A DNA stretch of 64,000 nt, from assembly GCA_015231825.1 (NCBI GenBank), contig JADGAV010000013.1, forward strand, positions 56,390-120,389, given 5' to 3'. Below are positions 53,412 to 63,200 of this stretch, piece after piece. Below the pieces are notes generated by a model. The model saw only the letters and a list, made by a program, of their open reading frames with translations. It was not told the origin of the DNA and ran no database searches. A program made the translations under genes and the position numbers. The first letter of the stretch is position 1. Every line of letters begins with the position of its first letter. Origin of the DNA: SAR324 cluster bacterium (GTDB taxonomy: Bacteria > SAR324 > NAC60-12).

Positions 53412-55049
53412 TTAGCGGGGAATTTGAAACTGATCAAAAATATCACCCGTAAGGACTAACAGCGACAAATGAATTTTTTCAAAATTAATCAGGCTTTGAA
53501 TCTCTTTGCTTTGAGATGCAGTCAAATCCTGCTGCGCCTGAGAGACTTGGTAACTCGTACTTTGTCCGAGTTTGTTTTTTTCAATTTCCTGTTTGAGCAT
53601 TTCTTCCGCCAGTTCTCGAATAGTGATAGAATTTTTGATGTCCTGTTCGGCAAAGTGGAGATTTCTCTGGATGGTTTTCAAGTCGACATAGAGTTCATCT
53701 TTTTTGAGAGAAAGTTCAATGTCTAACTGGCTGCGTTCCAGGTTTTTCTGTTTGATCAACTCCTCAGTCTGATAATCAAAAAGAGGCACCGACCAGGTCA
53801 AACCCACCTGGTAACCACTTAATTCAGATTGGTCATAGATATCAAAGGTCTCAGAAAATTCCTTGTCTGCACCTTTGAGTGTATAGCTTAAATTCAAGTC
53901 AAGATCCGGCTGGTTTTTGTTATAAGCGTTCTCCAGGTCAAGTTGAATGCTTTTAAGATTGCTCTGCAAAGTATTGATGTCTACGGAATTACGATAGATT
54001 TTTTCCAACTGCTGATTAAAGTTGAAAGGGATTTTTCTGAAATTTGGGCTATCCCCCGGCAAGAATCCGTATGGCAGAGTTTTAAGATTCAAGGCCACTT
54101 TGACCTGGTCCTCAACAGCCCGAATGCGGTTATCAAGCTCCAGCAAGTCATTTTGGCTTCTGTACAATTGGATTTGGCTTTGTTTGAGATCCAGGGAATT
54201 GAGCTGTCCATAACGGACCCGCAGCAGGTTTTGTTCCACCAGCTGTTCCGAGACTTTAATCGTCTCAAGCAGGACTTGTCTGGTTTTCCATAAGCCTGCC
54301 AGGTCCCAGTATATCCGGGAAAACGTTTCCAATATTTGTAAAGTGACACGTCGGGTATTGACCTGGCTATTTTCCAGACGGACTTGACCTCTGGAAACAG
54401 GAATATCGTTGACCTCTCCCCAATCCTGAAAAATAGGAATCGACATTCCCAGAGTCAGGGAAGTGCTGCGCAAAGGATCGTCCGATTTTCCCAAGTCTTC
54501 CGGATCAGCTCCCTTCTCGTTGATGCGAAGTGTCCGGTTGTAGCTGGAAGAGCCGGCAAAAGTAGCCGAATAGCTGATTCCGTTCGATGTTTTCTTGGAT
54601 AATTTTGATGAAAAAGCCTGTGTGTTGTTTTGGCCGAAATTCAAATAAGGCGCAGATTCATCGGAAAAACTCGACGAAGCACTGGTTGAACGGCTAACAC
54701 TGAAGGCATTGTCGAGGCTTGGGTTGAAGCGTTCTTTCACCGCCAGTAATGCACTCTCAGCAATGGCTTCACCCTGTCTCGCTGATTTTAGCGTCGTATT
54801 GTAGCGGATTACGAGATGAAGCGTGGTTTTCAAAGAGGATTTGACGACAGAACGTTCACCATATTCCTGAATTTCCAAGCCCGGAAATTGCATGAATTCC
54901 TGCAAAAGATTCTGGGGTAACCCTTCTTCAGCAGGACTTGGCTTTATGAAAGCAGCAAAAATCAGAATTACCAACAATAACGATTTCAGGCTTTTATATT
55001 GACGATGATTCTTTCTTTTCCGGAACTTGGGGATGGTAAGGGTATTCAT
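53412..55049 (-). CDS. TolC-family outer-membrane efflux protein
   Basis: 545 residues with signal (LLLVILIFAAFIKPSPA). Two long helical hairpin repeats of the OEP family are seen, with TLHLVIRYNTTLKSARQGEAI near the start and VDINTLQSNLKSIQLDLENAYNKNQPDLDL (in part) in the second half, each followed by strand segments ending in P. It would form the trimeric exit duct for the pump. It is the first gene of the efflux operon. No adjacent regulator gene is visible. Confidence 0.9.
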   Translation of the reverse strand: MNTLTIPKFRKRKNHRQYKSLKSLLLVILIFAAFIKPSPAEEGLPQNLLQEFMQFPGLEIQEYGERSVVKSSLKTTLHLVIRYNTTLKSARQGEAIAESALLAVKERFNPSLDNAFSVSRSTSASSSFSDESAPYLNFGQNNTQAFSSKLSKKTSNGISYSATFAGSSSYNRTLRINEKGADPEDLGKSDDPLRSTSLTLGMSIPIFQDWGEVNDIPVSRGQVRLENSQVNTRRVTLQILETFSRIYWDLAGLWKTRQVLLETIKVSEQLVEQNLLRVRYGQLNSLDLKQSQIQLYRSQNDLLELDNRIRAVEDQVKVALNLKTLPYGFLPGDSPNFRKIPFNFNQQLEKIYRNSVDINTLQSNLKSIQLDLENAYNKNQPDLDLNLSYTLKGADKEFSETFDIYDQSELSGYQVGLTWSVPLFDYQTEELIKQKNLERSQLDIELSLKKDELYVDLKTIQRNLHFAEQDIKNSITIRELAEEMLKQEIEKNKLGQSTSYQVSQAQQDLTASQSKEIQSLINFEKIHLSLLVLTGDIFDQFQIPR

Positions 55050-55316
55050 TACTTTTCAACCAATTTGAGGGTCTGATTTCACTTGAGAAAAGAATTTCAC
55101 TTCCGGTCTTTGACCTTTCTCCTGGATGATGTCGTTACAAATAAAGAAAGGTAGAATAATCGAAAAGTATATCAGGCAAGTGCAACACAATCTATCTTTT
55201 TTTGCGAATTCATCTCAAGAAACGAAGTTTGTTTATGTCGGGCAGAAATGTTATCTTCAGTGCCCATCAAGAGAGATTGCAAATTGCTGGGTTAAAATTT
55301 TTAGGCGAACCCCCCC

Positions 55317-56138
55317 ATGGCAAAAAACGATTTAACATTCAAAAACAATTTTGAGAAATTCCCGGAACTGACTCCAGAAATTCGAGCATGGATTGCAGAA
55401 ATTATCGGCAGTACAATTGTTGCCGACGAAAAAATCGCTCCCCAGGAGAAGTCTTATGTCCGTGCGATCAAAAATGCCTTCGCGGATGATCCCCAAATGC
55501 TTTCATCGCTCAACCGCATCCTGGACACAAAAAAACTGGCACCTGCTTCCCAAATTGCAGTCTCAGCCGAATTGGCAGTGGCTATTTTTCACTATATTTT
55601 GAAAATTTGTTTATGTGATCGTAATTTAGCGGCTAAAGAAATCCACTATCTTCATCAGGTGGGAAACTCCCTGGGCATCGAGAATGAAGACAAACGACAA
55701 ATATTCAAACAGGTTATCTTCCAGACCAAAGAAGGTTTTTTCCAGAATTTGAGAGAGCAGCTGCAGCAAAAGGAACGAGAGTGGTTAGCGGTGATGATAC
55801 TGAAGGTGATCTATGCCGACAACCGTCTGCATCAAAAAGAACTTCCCTATTTAAATCATGTGGCCGACCTGGTGGACAATGAATCCGAAAGAATCAAAGC
55901 GATCAGGGAGGATGCATCGAAACGGTCGATCGAGCAGATGGGTAAAGTACAGTTTGAAAAAAAGCTGTCCGGACGGATTCTGGAGTATCTGCTCAGGATT
56001 GTGATGAGCGATCAAGAATTCTCTCCCGATGAATTTCAGAGCATTCAACTGATTGCGAGGCAGCTTGATTATGAAAACAAACGGTTAAAAAAACTGATTG
56101 ACCTGGTTAAATCAGATTATCAATTCCTCTTTATCTGA
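55317..56138 (+). CDS. Protein with two TerB-like helical domains
   Basis: 273 residues, soluble and all-helical. Two repeats of a TerB/DjlA-like pattern occur: IGSTIVADEKIAPQEKSYVRAI with ICLCDRNLAAKEIHYLHQVG, and LKVIYADNRLHQKELPYLNHV with VMSDQEFSPDEFQSIQLIA. Each has the D-x-x-x-x-x-x-E spacing of TerB acidic metal-binding helices. The role is unknown; TerB-like domains are found in stress and membrane-associated proteins. No RBS is apparent before ATG 55317 (it follows a C run). The frame at 55126-55335 upstream is probably not a gene. Confidence 0.7.
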   Translation: MAKNDLTFKNNFEKFPELTPEIRAWIAEIIGSTIVADEKIAPQEKSYVRAIKNAFADDPQMLSSLNRILDTKKLAPASQIAVSAELAVAIFHYILKICLCDRNLAAKEIHYLHQVGNSLGIENEDKRQIFKQVIFQTKEGFFQNLREQLQQKEREWLAVMILKVIYADNRLHQKELPYLNHVADLVDNESERIKAIREDASKRSIEQMGKVQFEKKLSGRILEYLLRIVMSDQEFSPDEFQSIQLIARQLDYENKRLKKLIDLVKSDYQFLFI

Positions 56139-56363
56139 CATTTTTTGACAACCGATAAGTAAAGTCAAATAAACCAGATAAAAACGGAATTTTAATTTTT
56201 TCGAACCGTGAAGTCTGCCAAAGGACCCTTTTTTAAAATGGAAGCAGCAAATAAATCCCTAAAGCGTAGGCACTTTCCTGAATAGCTTTTGGAGAATAGT
56301 ATCAAGAATTTTGAAGAGGAAAAGGAAATTTTGATCAGACCATTGATAGATGTGGGGAGGAGT

Positions 56364-56394
56364 CTGCTCCCGGAAGCAGAGTGACCGGGAGCAG
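56364..56394. terminator. Strong hairpin downstream of the cytochrome c' gene
   Basis: CTGCTCCCGG (56364-56373) pairs perfectly with CCGGGAGCAG (56385-56394), 10 bp with an 11-base loop. It lies 9 bp after the minus-strand stop at 56403. A T-tract is lacking on that strand, so it may be a 3'-end stabiliser or factor-dependent terminator. Confidence 0.45.
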
Positions 56395-56402
56395 TCGTAC
56401 GG

Positions 56403-56861
56403 TTATTTTTTCACGCGATAGGCTTTGTGGCAGGAACCGCATGTCCCCCCCAGTTCTTTCATTGCAGCACCGATTTTTTTCATATCTCCGGATTCCGCCG
56501 CAGTTACAAAATTAGCGCTTGCTGCGATGAGATCATTAGATTTTTTCTCAAAATCATCCCATTTTGCCCAGATTTCTTTTTTTGCTCGGGTGTTCTTTTT
56601 CGAACTGCTGGTGTCTAACTTGAAAATGGTTGCAACCGTTTGTGCAGACTCGTTCATAGATTTTGCGTAGTTAACCATGATATTCTTGTGAGGCACTTTC
56701 CCTTTGAGAATGTCTCCAATAGATCCCATGTTTGAACCGATTCCTTTCATCACTCGAACCCTGTATGTGATTGCGTCTTCCTTCTCATCTGCCTGAAGCG
56801 GTAAAGCAATTATCAAAAGACTAAAAACCAGTAAAGCACTTATCAGATGTTGTATTTTCAT
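56403..56861 (-). CDS. Cytochrome c' family protein
   Basis: 152 residues: signal peptide (ISALLVFSLLIIALPLQA), then a four-helix bundle starting with a YRVRVMKGIGSNMGSI helix, and ending in the C-terminal heme motif GGTCGSCHKAYRVKK typical of class II cytochromes c. Family members bind NO or serve in electron transfer. It is a single-gene unit with an AAGGATTTGG RBS and a strong hairpin after the stop. Confidence 0.92.
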   Translation of the reverse strand: MKIQHLISALLVFSLLIIALPLQADEKEDAITYRVRVMKGIGSNMGSIGDILKGKVPHKNIMVNYAKSMNESAQTVATIFKLDTSSSKKNTRAKKEIWAKWDDFEKKSNDLIAASANFVTAAESGDMKKIGAAMKELGGTCGSCHKAYRVKK

Positions 56862-57306
56862 TCCAAATCCTTAAATAAATTCGTTAATAAAAAAGACGAA
56901 ACCTAAATTCCCGTCTCTGATTTACAAAAATTACGTGGCGGGCCGCCTCGGTCTGAAGGCGTTTTCTTTTTTATATTAATTTTTATGATGAATCAATATG
57001 AATCAGGAAAAAAGGCTTGCCTTCAGTGAGTCGCTTTTCCCGATGACAGTTGTCGTTCAAGGATTAAAAATATTACACAGGTCATTTAAAAATTGGAGAT
57101 TTTTTTATTTTTTGAAGGCGGGCAATATATTAATTATCGACTTGTCTTAAGTCGGCATTTTGATTATTTGATTAGTCAAATGTTCGCAAAATTTCTGCCA
57201 GACCGGGAAGGCATTGGATGATTTCTTTGTTTTTCAGGCAGTCGGAAATAAAAACACCATCAAAAAGCACTCGGAATAAAACATTTGATCCATAAAGGGG
57301 ATTGAT
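56862..57306. other. Divergent intergenic region with palindromic operator candidate
   Basis: No gene is seen in 445 bp between divergent cytochrome c' and acyl-CoA dehydrogenase genes. It holds the inverted repeat ATTTGA-TTAG-TCAAAT (57166-57181), about 125 bp before the dehydrogenase start, and GACTT-N5-AAGTC near 57139. Either could bind a TetR-type fatty-acid regulator; this is a guess. Confidence 0.4.
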
Positions 57307-58503
57307 ATGGATGCCAAATACAGTGACGAAGAATTAAAATTCAGAGATGAAATCAGGCAGTTTTTTGAGCAGGAGCTTCCTGAAACACTGAAGTCGAAAA
57401 TTGAAAAAGGAGAACCTCTCTATAAAGAAGATCAGGTCCTCTGGCAAAAAACACTAGCGAAAAAAGGCTGGGCGGGAATCAATTGGCCGGTGGAATATGG
57501 AGGGACCGGATGGACGCTTATGCAAAAAGCGATCTACTTTGAAGAGCAGGCTCAACACGATGTGCCCGGTCTGATCCCGTTTGGATTAAGTATGGTCGCT
57601 CCAGTGATCATGGCATTTGGCAATGAAGAACAGAAAAGCCGATTTTTGCCGGATATATTGAATTCAAATGTTTGGTGGTGTCAAGGCTATTCAGAACCCG
57701 GGGCGGGGTCGGATTTGGCATCGTTAAAAACAACGGCGGTTCGCGATGGAGATCATTTTATTGTCAACGGTCAGAAAACCTGGACCACCCTGGCCCAACA
57801 TGCTGATTGGATTTTCTGCCTGGTCCGCACAGACCCTCATGTCAAGAAGCAGGTGGGGATTTCTTTTCTGCTGATCGATATGAAATCACCAGGCATTGAT
57901 ATCCGGCCAATCAAGATGATGGACGGAAGCAATGAGGTCAACGAAGTCTATTTTGACAACGTCAAAGTCCCCGCGAAAAATCTGATTGGTGAGGAAAACA
58001 AAGGTTGGACCTATGCGAAATATTTACTGACTCATGAAAGGTCTGGAATCAGCGCAGTGGCTTCGTCAAAACGAACTCTTGAAAAAATTAAAGCTTTGGC
58101 AGTCAGCACCCCGGCAGGCGATGCGACGATGATGGAAGACTCGGCGTTCAGAAAAAAACTGGCGGAAGTTGAAATTGAGCTAATAGCGCTTGAATATACT
58201 GATCTGCGGATACTGTCGGAGGTCTCCACCGGTAAAGCACCGGGACCTGAGTCCTCGGTATTAAAAATAAAAGGGACGGAAATTCAGCAGAAATTGACGG
58301 AATTGAGGATGGACCTTGCCTCCTACAGCGGATTTATTTTTCATGATCCTGTCGGAGACAACAATGAAGAAGCCCTCTACTTGAGGGGACAAGGAATTGA
58401 CCTGGCGGCTCAGGTTTATTTCAACGTGCGTAAAACCACCATCTACGGCGGTTCCAATGAAATACAGAAAGGAATTATCGCCAAAGCAGTCTTAGGACTC
58501 TGA
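57307..58503 (+). CDS. Acyl-CoA dehydrogenase, large-subunit (PimC-like) type
   Basis: 398 residues. It matches the pimeloyl-CoA dehydrogenase large-subunit type: KKGWAGINWPVEYGGTGWT, WWCQGYSEPGAGSDLASLKT, GQKTWTTLAQHADWIFCLVR and the C-terminal TTIYGGSNEIQKGIIAK. FAD-dependent alpha,beta-dehydrogenation of an acyl-CoA is expected. The next gene is the matching small subunit, so the two probably form a heteromer acting on dicarboxylic, branched or steroid-side-chain acyl-CoAs. AAGGGGAT precedes ATG. No CoA ligase or hydratase is in the window. Confidence 0.88.
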   Translation: MDAKYSDEELKFRDEIRQFFEQELPETLKSKIEKGEPLYKEDQVLWQKTLAKKGWAGINWPVEYGGTGWTLMQKAIYFEEQAQHDVPGLIPFGLSMVAPVIMAFGNEEQKSRFLPDILNSNVWWCQGYSEPGAGSDLASLKTTAVRDGDHFIVNGQKTWTTLAQHADWIFCLVRTDPHVKKQVGISFLLIDMKSPGIDIRPIKMMDGSNEVNEVYFDNVKVPAKNLIGEENKGWTYAKYLLTHERSGISAVASSKRTLEKIKALAVSTPAGDATMMEDSAFRKKLAEVEIELIALEYTDLRILSEVSTGKAPGPESSVLKIKGTEIQQKLTELRMDLASYSGFIFHDPVGDNNEEALYLRGQGIDLAAQVYFNVRKTTIYGGSNEIQKGIIAKAVLGL

Positions 58504-58560
58504 TATTAAGTTTCTTTTGTTGGCTCTTCTCACAAGACCGCAATTGCACAGGAGATTTCA

Positions 58561-59691
58561 ATGGATTTTTCATTTTCAGAAGAACAAACCCTGCTAAAAG
58601 AAAGCGTCAGTGATTTTGTTAAAAGCGACTATGCATTTTCAGATCGTGCAGCTGTTCTGGAATCTGAGGAAGGGTTCAGCAGGAAAAACTTGAAGACGTT
58701 TGCAGATTTGGACTGGAACAGCATTCCATTTTCTGAAGAAGATGGAGGTTTTGGCGGCACTGCAGTGGAACTGATGGCCGTCATGGAGGAATTTGGCAAA
58801 GGGCTTGTTGTTGAACCGTATTTTTCTTCCGTGATATTGGCAGGAAGTTTTTTAAGAAAAGCTGCGAATTCCTCACAAAAGGAGATTCATATTCCCAAAA
58901 TCATCGATGGTTCCAAAATATATGCAGCAGCGTTTTCTGAATTGCAAAGCCGTTACGATTTGTATGACGTCAAGACTTCGGCAACAAAGGAAGGGGCGGA
59001 GTATTCTTTGAATGGCGAAAAAATATTTGTTCTGGGAGGGTATGCTGCCGACACTTTAATTGTTTCTGCAAGAACAAGCGGCAAGCCCAGAGATCTGGAA
59101 GGAGTCTCCCTCTTTATCGTTGCAGCTGACACGGCAGGAATTTCAAAGGAAAACTTCTCAACAGTGGACGGTTTCAAAGCCGCCAATCTGAAGTTTGAAA
59201 ACGTCAAAGTCAGTGCCGGGAATCTTTTGGGTGAAGAAGGCAAAGGGCTTGCGATTCTTGAAGATGTTGCTGCAGAGGCTATCATAGCTTTGGGAGCAGA
59301 GGCGGTAGGAGCTTTGGAGATCTTGTATAGGAAAACTGTGGAATACAGTAAAATCCGGGTCCAGTTCAATCAACCAATAGGAAAATTCCAATCGCTGCAA
59401 ATGATCATGTCAGAAATGTTCATTGAGCATGTTCAGGTCAAATCGATGCTCTACATGGCCGTTATGAAGTTCGATGCCGGGGAAGATGTCCAAAAATCTA
59501 TCTCAGCTTTTAAAGTGCAGTTAGGAAAGGCGATTAAATTTATCGGGCAAAATGCAATACAGCTTCATGGAGGCATCGGCATGACCGATGAACTGGATGT
59601 TTCGCACTATTTTAAACGTGTCACAATGATTGGGGTGATGTTCGGCGATGAAAGCTACCATCTGGACCGTTACGTCAGACTTTCCTGCTAA
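58561..59691 (+). CDS. Acyl-CoA dehydrogenase, small-subunit (PimD-like) type
   Basis: 376 residues. Distinctive are MDFSFSEEQTLLKESVSDFV, IPFSEEDGGFGGTAVELMAVM, the divergent FAD loop with GKLKFENVKVS-like sequence (AANLKFENVKVSAGNLLGEE), and the C-terminal QLHGGIGMTDELDVSHYFKR. It corresponds to the small subunit of heteromeric dehydrogenases such as PimD or FadE27-type partners. It starts 57 bp after the large subunit with AGGAGA before ATG. Confidence 0.86.
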   Translation: MDFSFSEEQTLLKESVSDFVKSDYAFSDRAAVLESEEGFSRKNLKTFADLDWNSIPFSEEDGGFGGTAVELMAVMEEFGKGLVVEPYFSSVILAGSFLRKAANSSQKEIHIPKIIDGSKIYAAAFSELQSRYDLYDVKTSATKEGAEYSLNGEKIFVLGGYAADTLIVSARTSGKPRDLEGVSLFIVAADTAGISKENFSTVDGFKAANLKFENVKVSAGNLLGEEGKGLAILEDVAAEAIIALGAEAVGALEILYRKTVEYSKIRVQFNQPIGKFQSLQMIMSEMFIEHVQVKSMLYMAVMKFDAGEDVQKSISAFKVQLGKAIKFIGQNAIQLHGGIGMTDELDVSHYFKRVTMIGVMFGDESYHLDRYVRLSC

Positions 59692-59800
59692 AAATCCCGA
59701 TTAACAAATCTTCTGCATGACGATTGAGAAAGTTTTAATATCAACTTCCCAGTTTCCGAATTTACTTCTTCAGTTGTGAAACTTTTATAACCTGGATTTG

Positions 59801-60967
59801 ATGGATTTTACACTGACAGCAGAACAAAAAGCGATTTGTGACAATGTGGCAGAAACCTGCGGGAAATTTTCCGATGCCTACTGGTTAGGGAAGGACACTA
59901 CTGGGGACTTTCCCATTGAATTCCACCAGGCGATGGCGAAAGGGGGGTGGTTGGGAATTACCATGCCTGATGAATATGGCGGTTCCAATCTCGGCCTATT
60001 GGAAGCGGCGTTGATGATGCACCAAGTTGCGCGAAGTTCTGGAGCGATGAGCGCGGCATCCGCCATTCACATCAACCTTTTTGGACCTCACCCCATCGTG
60101 AAATTCGGTACTGATGATCAAAAAAAGAGGTGGCTGCCCGAATTAATTCATGGTGAAACCAAAGTCTGTTTTGGAGTCACGGAGTCCAACGCCGGATTGG
60201 AGACCACAGCAATTGAAACTAGTGCTGTCAAGACTGGTAGCAGGTATTATGTCAATGGTGCTAAAGTTTGGACAAGCACTGCCCAGCAAGCAAATAAAAT
60301 AATGCTTTTGGCGAGAACGAAGCCGAAAGAAGATTGCCTAAACCGAATTGAAGGACTTAGTCTTTTTTACACAAACCTTGATCGAGACTACGTTGACATT
60401 CGTTTGATTGATAAAATGGGACGAAAGGCTGTGGATTCCAATGAATTGTTTATTGGTGATTTGCCGGTACCTGAAGAAGATTTGCTTGGAGAAGAAGGAA
60501 AAGGATTCCAGTATTTACTCCATAGTTTAAATCCAGAAAGAATTCTAGTGGGAGTTGAAGCAATTGGAATTGGACAAAACGCAATTGCCAGAGCATCGCA
60601 ATATGCTCAAGAACGTGTTGTATTCGGCCGCCCTATCGGTCAGAATCAAGCGATTCAACATCCACTGGCAGAAAGCTGGATGGAACTTGAAGCTGCTTTT
60701 TTAATTGCAATGCAAGCGGCTTCTCTTTATGACAGAAAGGAACCCTGCGGCTTGAAGGCCAATGCCGCCAAATATCTGGGAGGAGAAGCCGGTTTCAAGG
60801 CCTGCACTCAGTCCTTAATGACTTTCGGGGGAATGGGGTACGCCAAAGAATTTCATGTAGAACGTTTGCTGCGGGAAGTCCTGATTTGCCGAATTGCTCC
60901 TGTCAGTCCGCAAATGATCCTCAACTATATTGCTGAGAAGGCATTGGGTTTACCCAAATCTTACTAG
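59801..60967 (+). CDS. Acyl-CoA dehydrogenase (homotetrameric type)
   Basis: 388 residues. Typical blocks are KGGWLGITMPDEYGGSNLGL, CFGVTESNAGLETTAIETSA, YYVNGAKVWTSTAQQANKI, RVVFGRPIGQNQAIQHPLAE, and FGGMGYAKEFHVERLLREV. The catalytic base is expected in the C-terminal helices but I cannot place it with certainty. It lies 109 bp after the small-subunit gene, making a run of three dehydrogenases; it may act on the next shortened intermediate. Start ATG 59801 is adjacent to an in-frame TTG at 59798; the RBS is weak. Confidence 0.87.
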   Translation: MDFTLTAEQKAICDNVAETCGKFSDAYWLGKDTTGDFPIEFHQAMAKGGWLGITMPDEYGGSNLGLLEAALMMHQVARSSGAMSAASAIHINLFGPHPIVKFGTDDQKKRWLPELIHGETKVCFGVTESNAGLETTAIETSAVKTGSRYYVNGAKVWTSTAQQANKIMLLARTKPKEDCLNRIEGLSLFYTNLDRDYVDIRLIDKMGRKAVDSNELFIGDLPVPEEDLLGEEGKGFQYLLHSLNPERILVGVEAIGIGQNAIARASQYAQERVVFGRPIGQNQAIQHPLAESWMELEAAFLIAMQAASLYDRKEPCGLKANAAKYLGGEAGFKACTQSLMTFGGMGYAKEFHVERLLREVLICRIAPVSPQMILNYIAEKALGLPKSY

Positions 60968-61081
60968 TCGGTTTCGTCATTACGAGATTTTGCCCAGAGG
61001 ACAATCTATATCACCGATGATCCTGCTGTTCTGCCTGACAAAATCTACCATCCAGAAAACCATACCAGTTAAAACCAAAAC

Positions 61082-61420
61082 ATGCGCAGAAAAGAATTGA
61101 ATGAGATATCTGTCTATCAAAAGGTTTATGAAATAGTCCGTCAAATTCCCCACGGAAAGGTCGCCAGTTACGGCCAAATTGCCGGGATGCTGGAAGGGTG
61201 CACAGCCCGCATGGTGGGATATGCAATGGCGGCCACTCCGGAAGGGTCGGATATTCCCTGGCAGCGGGTGATCAACAGTCAGGGAAAAATCAGTCCCCGC
61301 AGCAGCGGAGATGGTGGTATTCTGCAATACGAATTACTGAAAGTAGAAGGAATCCGTTTTGACCAAAGGAAACAAATTGATTGGAACAAATATGCCTGGA
61401 AACGGAATGAAATTGACTGA
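61082..61420 (+). CDS. Alkyltransferase-like protein (MGMT-related, no active-site Cys)
   Basis: 112 residues, the isolated DNA-binding domain of the O6-alkylguanine-DNA alkyltransferase family. The helix YEIVRQIPHGKVASYGQIAGML and the helix-turn-helix region TARMVGYAMAATPEG are seen. The active-site PCHRV is IPWQRVINSQGKIS here, with Trp at the cysteine position, as in Atl proteins that bind alkyl lesions and flag them for nucleotide-excision repair. No RBS is clear before ATG 61082. It stands alone before the cobalamin genes. Confidence 0.88.
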   Translation: MRRKELNEISVYQKVYEIVRQIPHGKVASYGQIAGMLEGCTARMVGYAMAATPEGSDIPWQRVINSQGKISPRSSGDGGILQYELLKVEGIRFDQRKQIDWNKYAWKRNEID

Positions 61421-61638
61421 TTCAAAATGGCAATGAAAAATAAAAAAAATATTGGAACGGTTCCGCTAAGCATTTGCATGCCAATGTGAATAAGACGGAG
61501 AGTATTCAATATGCTGAGCGTCGCAGTGCTTGAGCAGTGCACTAATTCTGTAGTTTTGTTTTTCGAATTCAGCAGCAATTCAAAATTTTTTTTCTTAATC
61601 ACTCGTAATTTCTAACAATAAAAGTTGCTTATTAGTCG

Positions 61639-62136
61639 ATGAAAGTGCTGGTTACAGGAGGAGTTAAAAGTGGAAAATCAAAGTTTGCCGAACTTCGTTG
61701 TCTGGAACTGGCAGCGAAGGAAAAAGCTGTTTATTTAGCAACTTCCGAAATCATTGATCCCGAAATGCAGCAACGCATTGCGGTGCACCAGTCACGTCGA
61801 AAAGATCGTTTTGTCACGATTGAAGAGCCGCTTGCGCTTTTTCAAACTTTGCAAAACTGCCGTACAACTGTTTTGGTCGAATGTCTCACAATGTGGATCA
61901 ACAACATGCTTTTTCATAAAAAATCGGAACGTTCGATTTTTAGCGAAATTGAAAAGGGGTTGCAGCTGCCGGGGTCGATGGTATTTGTGATCAATGAAGT
62001 TGGGGCGGGCGTCATTCCAGATAATCTTTTAGCACGGCAATTCATTGATATTTCGGGAAAAGTCTCTCAAATTGTTGGCAAGTATGCAGATGAAGTTCAT
62101 CTGTGTGTTGCCGGGCAATCACTCAGAATCAAATGA
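61639..62136 (+). CDS. cobU: Adenosylcobinamide kinase/guanylyltransferase
   Basis: 165 residues, slightly shorter than the usual 180. P-loop VTGGVKSGKSKFAE; the histidine that is guanylylated lies in AVHQSRRKDRF; VLVECLTMWINNM and FVINEVGAGVIPDN are conserved blocks. It phosphorylates and guanylylates adenosylcobinamide in nucleotide-loop assembly. It is followed by cobT with a 4-bp ATGA overlap and then cobS, a compact operon. I see no cobalamin riboswitch upstream. Confidence 0.93.
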   Translation: MKVLVTGGVKSGKSKFAELRCLELAAKEKAVYLATSEIIDPEMQQRIAVHQSRRKDRFVTIEEPLALFQTLQNCRTTVLVECLTMWINNMLFHKKSERSIFSEIEKGLQLPGSMVFVINEVGAGVIPDNLLARQFIDISGKVSQIVGKYADEVHLCVAGQSLRIK

Positions 62137-63200
62137 CGTTCAAGAAAGCGGATCAGCAGATGTACAAAATTGATATTACACCCGTTTCTTCAGAAATGAA
62201 GGAAGCGCTTCAACACAAAATTGATACGAAAACCAAACCCCTTGGGGCACTCGGGCAATTGGAGATGCTGGCCTTAAAGCTTGGAATGATACAAAATAGT
62301 CTCAACCCCATACTGAACAACCCGACAGTCGTTGTTTTTGCCGGAGATCACGGCAGTGCAGCAGCAGGAATCAGTCCTTATCCTCAGGAAGTGACCTTTC
62401 AGATGGTGATGAACTTTCTGGCAGAAGGTGCGGCCATCAATGTATTTGCACGTCAGCATGGCCTTGCAATCAAAATCGTTGATGCCGGGGTGAACTACGA
62501 TTTTCATGAACAGAAAAGCCTCATTCATGCCAAAATTGCAAAAGGGACCCGGAACTACCTCGATCAGCCCGCCATGACGCGGCAGCAGTGTGAAGAAGCC
62601 CTTGAAAAGGGGAGTGAAATTGTCCGGACCCTCTATCAGGAAGGATGCAACACGATCGGGTTTGGCGAAATGGGAATCGGCAACACGGCCTCAGCTTCGC
62701 TTCTGATGCATTGTTTTTGTCAACTGCCTCTTGAAGTCTGTGTTGGGCGGGGGGCCGGGATGGATGATGCGGGCCTGGCCAAAAAAAGAAGGCTTCTGGA
62801 ACAGGCGCTTCAAGCCAATTCTGTAGACGAAACTCCGCTTTCCATCCTCTCTACGTTTGGCGGATTTGAGATCGCCATGATGTGCGGGGCGTTTTTGCAG
62901 GCAGCGGCTTTGAAAATGGTGATTTTAGTGGATGGTTTTATTACGACAGCCGCTTTGCTCACAGCGTCAAAAATCAATACCGGGGTCCTGAAGTATTGTA
63001 TCTTCTCTCATGTTTCTGATGAATCGGGGCACCGTCAACTTTTGAATTATTTACAGGCGGAACCTTTGTTGAATTTAGGGATGCGTTTAGGAGAAGGAAC
63101 GGGTGCCGCTTTGGCATTTCCGCTTCTTCAGTCTGCAGTGAACTTTCTCGAGGAAATGGCCTCTTTTGAATCAGCAGGTGTCAGCGGCAAAGATGCATAA
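62133..63200 (+). CDS. cobT: Nicotinate-nucleotide:dimethylbenzimidazole phosphoribosyltransferase
   Basis: 355 residues from ATG 62133, which overlaps the cobU stop; ATG 62160 is an alternative closer to the conserved start. Conserved blocks are DTKTKPLGALGQLEMLAL, VVFAGDHGSAAAGISPYPQEVT (in part), GEMGIGNTASASLL, VGRGAGMDDAGLAKKR and the catalytic-glutamate segment LGMRLGEGTGAALAF. It makes alpha-ribazole phosphate for the lower ligand of B12. Its stop overlaps the cobS start. Confidence 0.95.
   Translation: MTFKKADQQMYKIDITPVSSEMKEALQHKIDTKTKPLGALGQLEMLALKLGMIQNSLNPILNNPTVVVFAGDHGSAAAGISPYPQEVTFQMVMNFLAEGAAINVFARQHGLAIKIVDAGVNYDFHEQKSLIHAKIAKGTRNYLDQPAMTRQQCEEALEKGSEIVRTLYQEGCNTIGFGEMGIGNTASASLLMHCFCQLPLEVCVGRGAGMDDAGLAKKRRLLEQALQANSVDETPLSILSTFGGFEIAMMCGAFLQAAALKMVILVDGFITTAALLTASKINTGVLKYCIFSHVSDESGHRQLLNYLQAEPLLNLGMRLGEGTGAALAFPLLQSAVNFLEEMASFESAGVSGKDA

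Noticed and set aside
55126..55335. Possible 69-residue protein with a few cysteines before the TerB-like gene
   Set aside because: No RBS, and it overlaps the better-supported gene start at 55317.
61421..61638. Cobalamin riboswitch upstream of cobU
   Set aside because: No B12-box-like sequence or expected stems were found; only short hairpins such as GGAAC-G-GTTCC.
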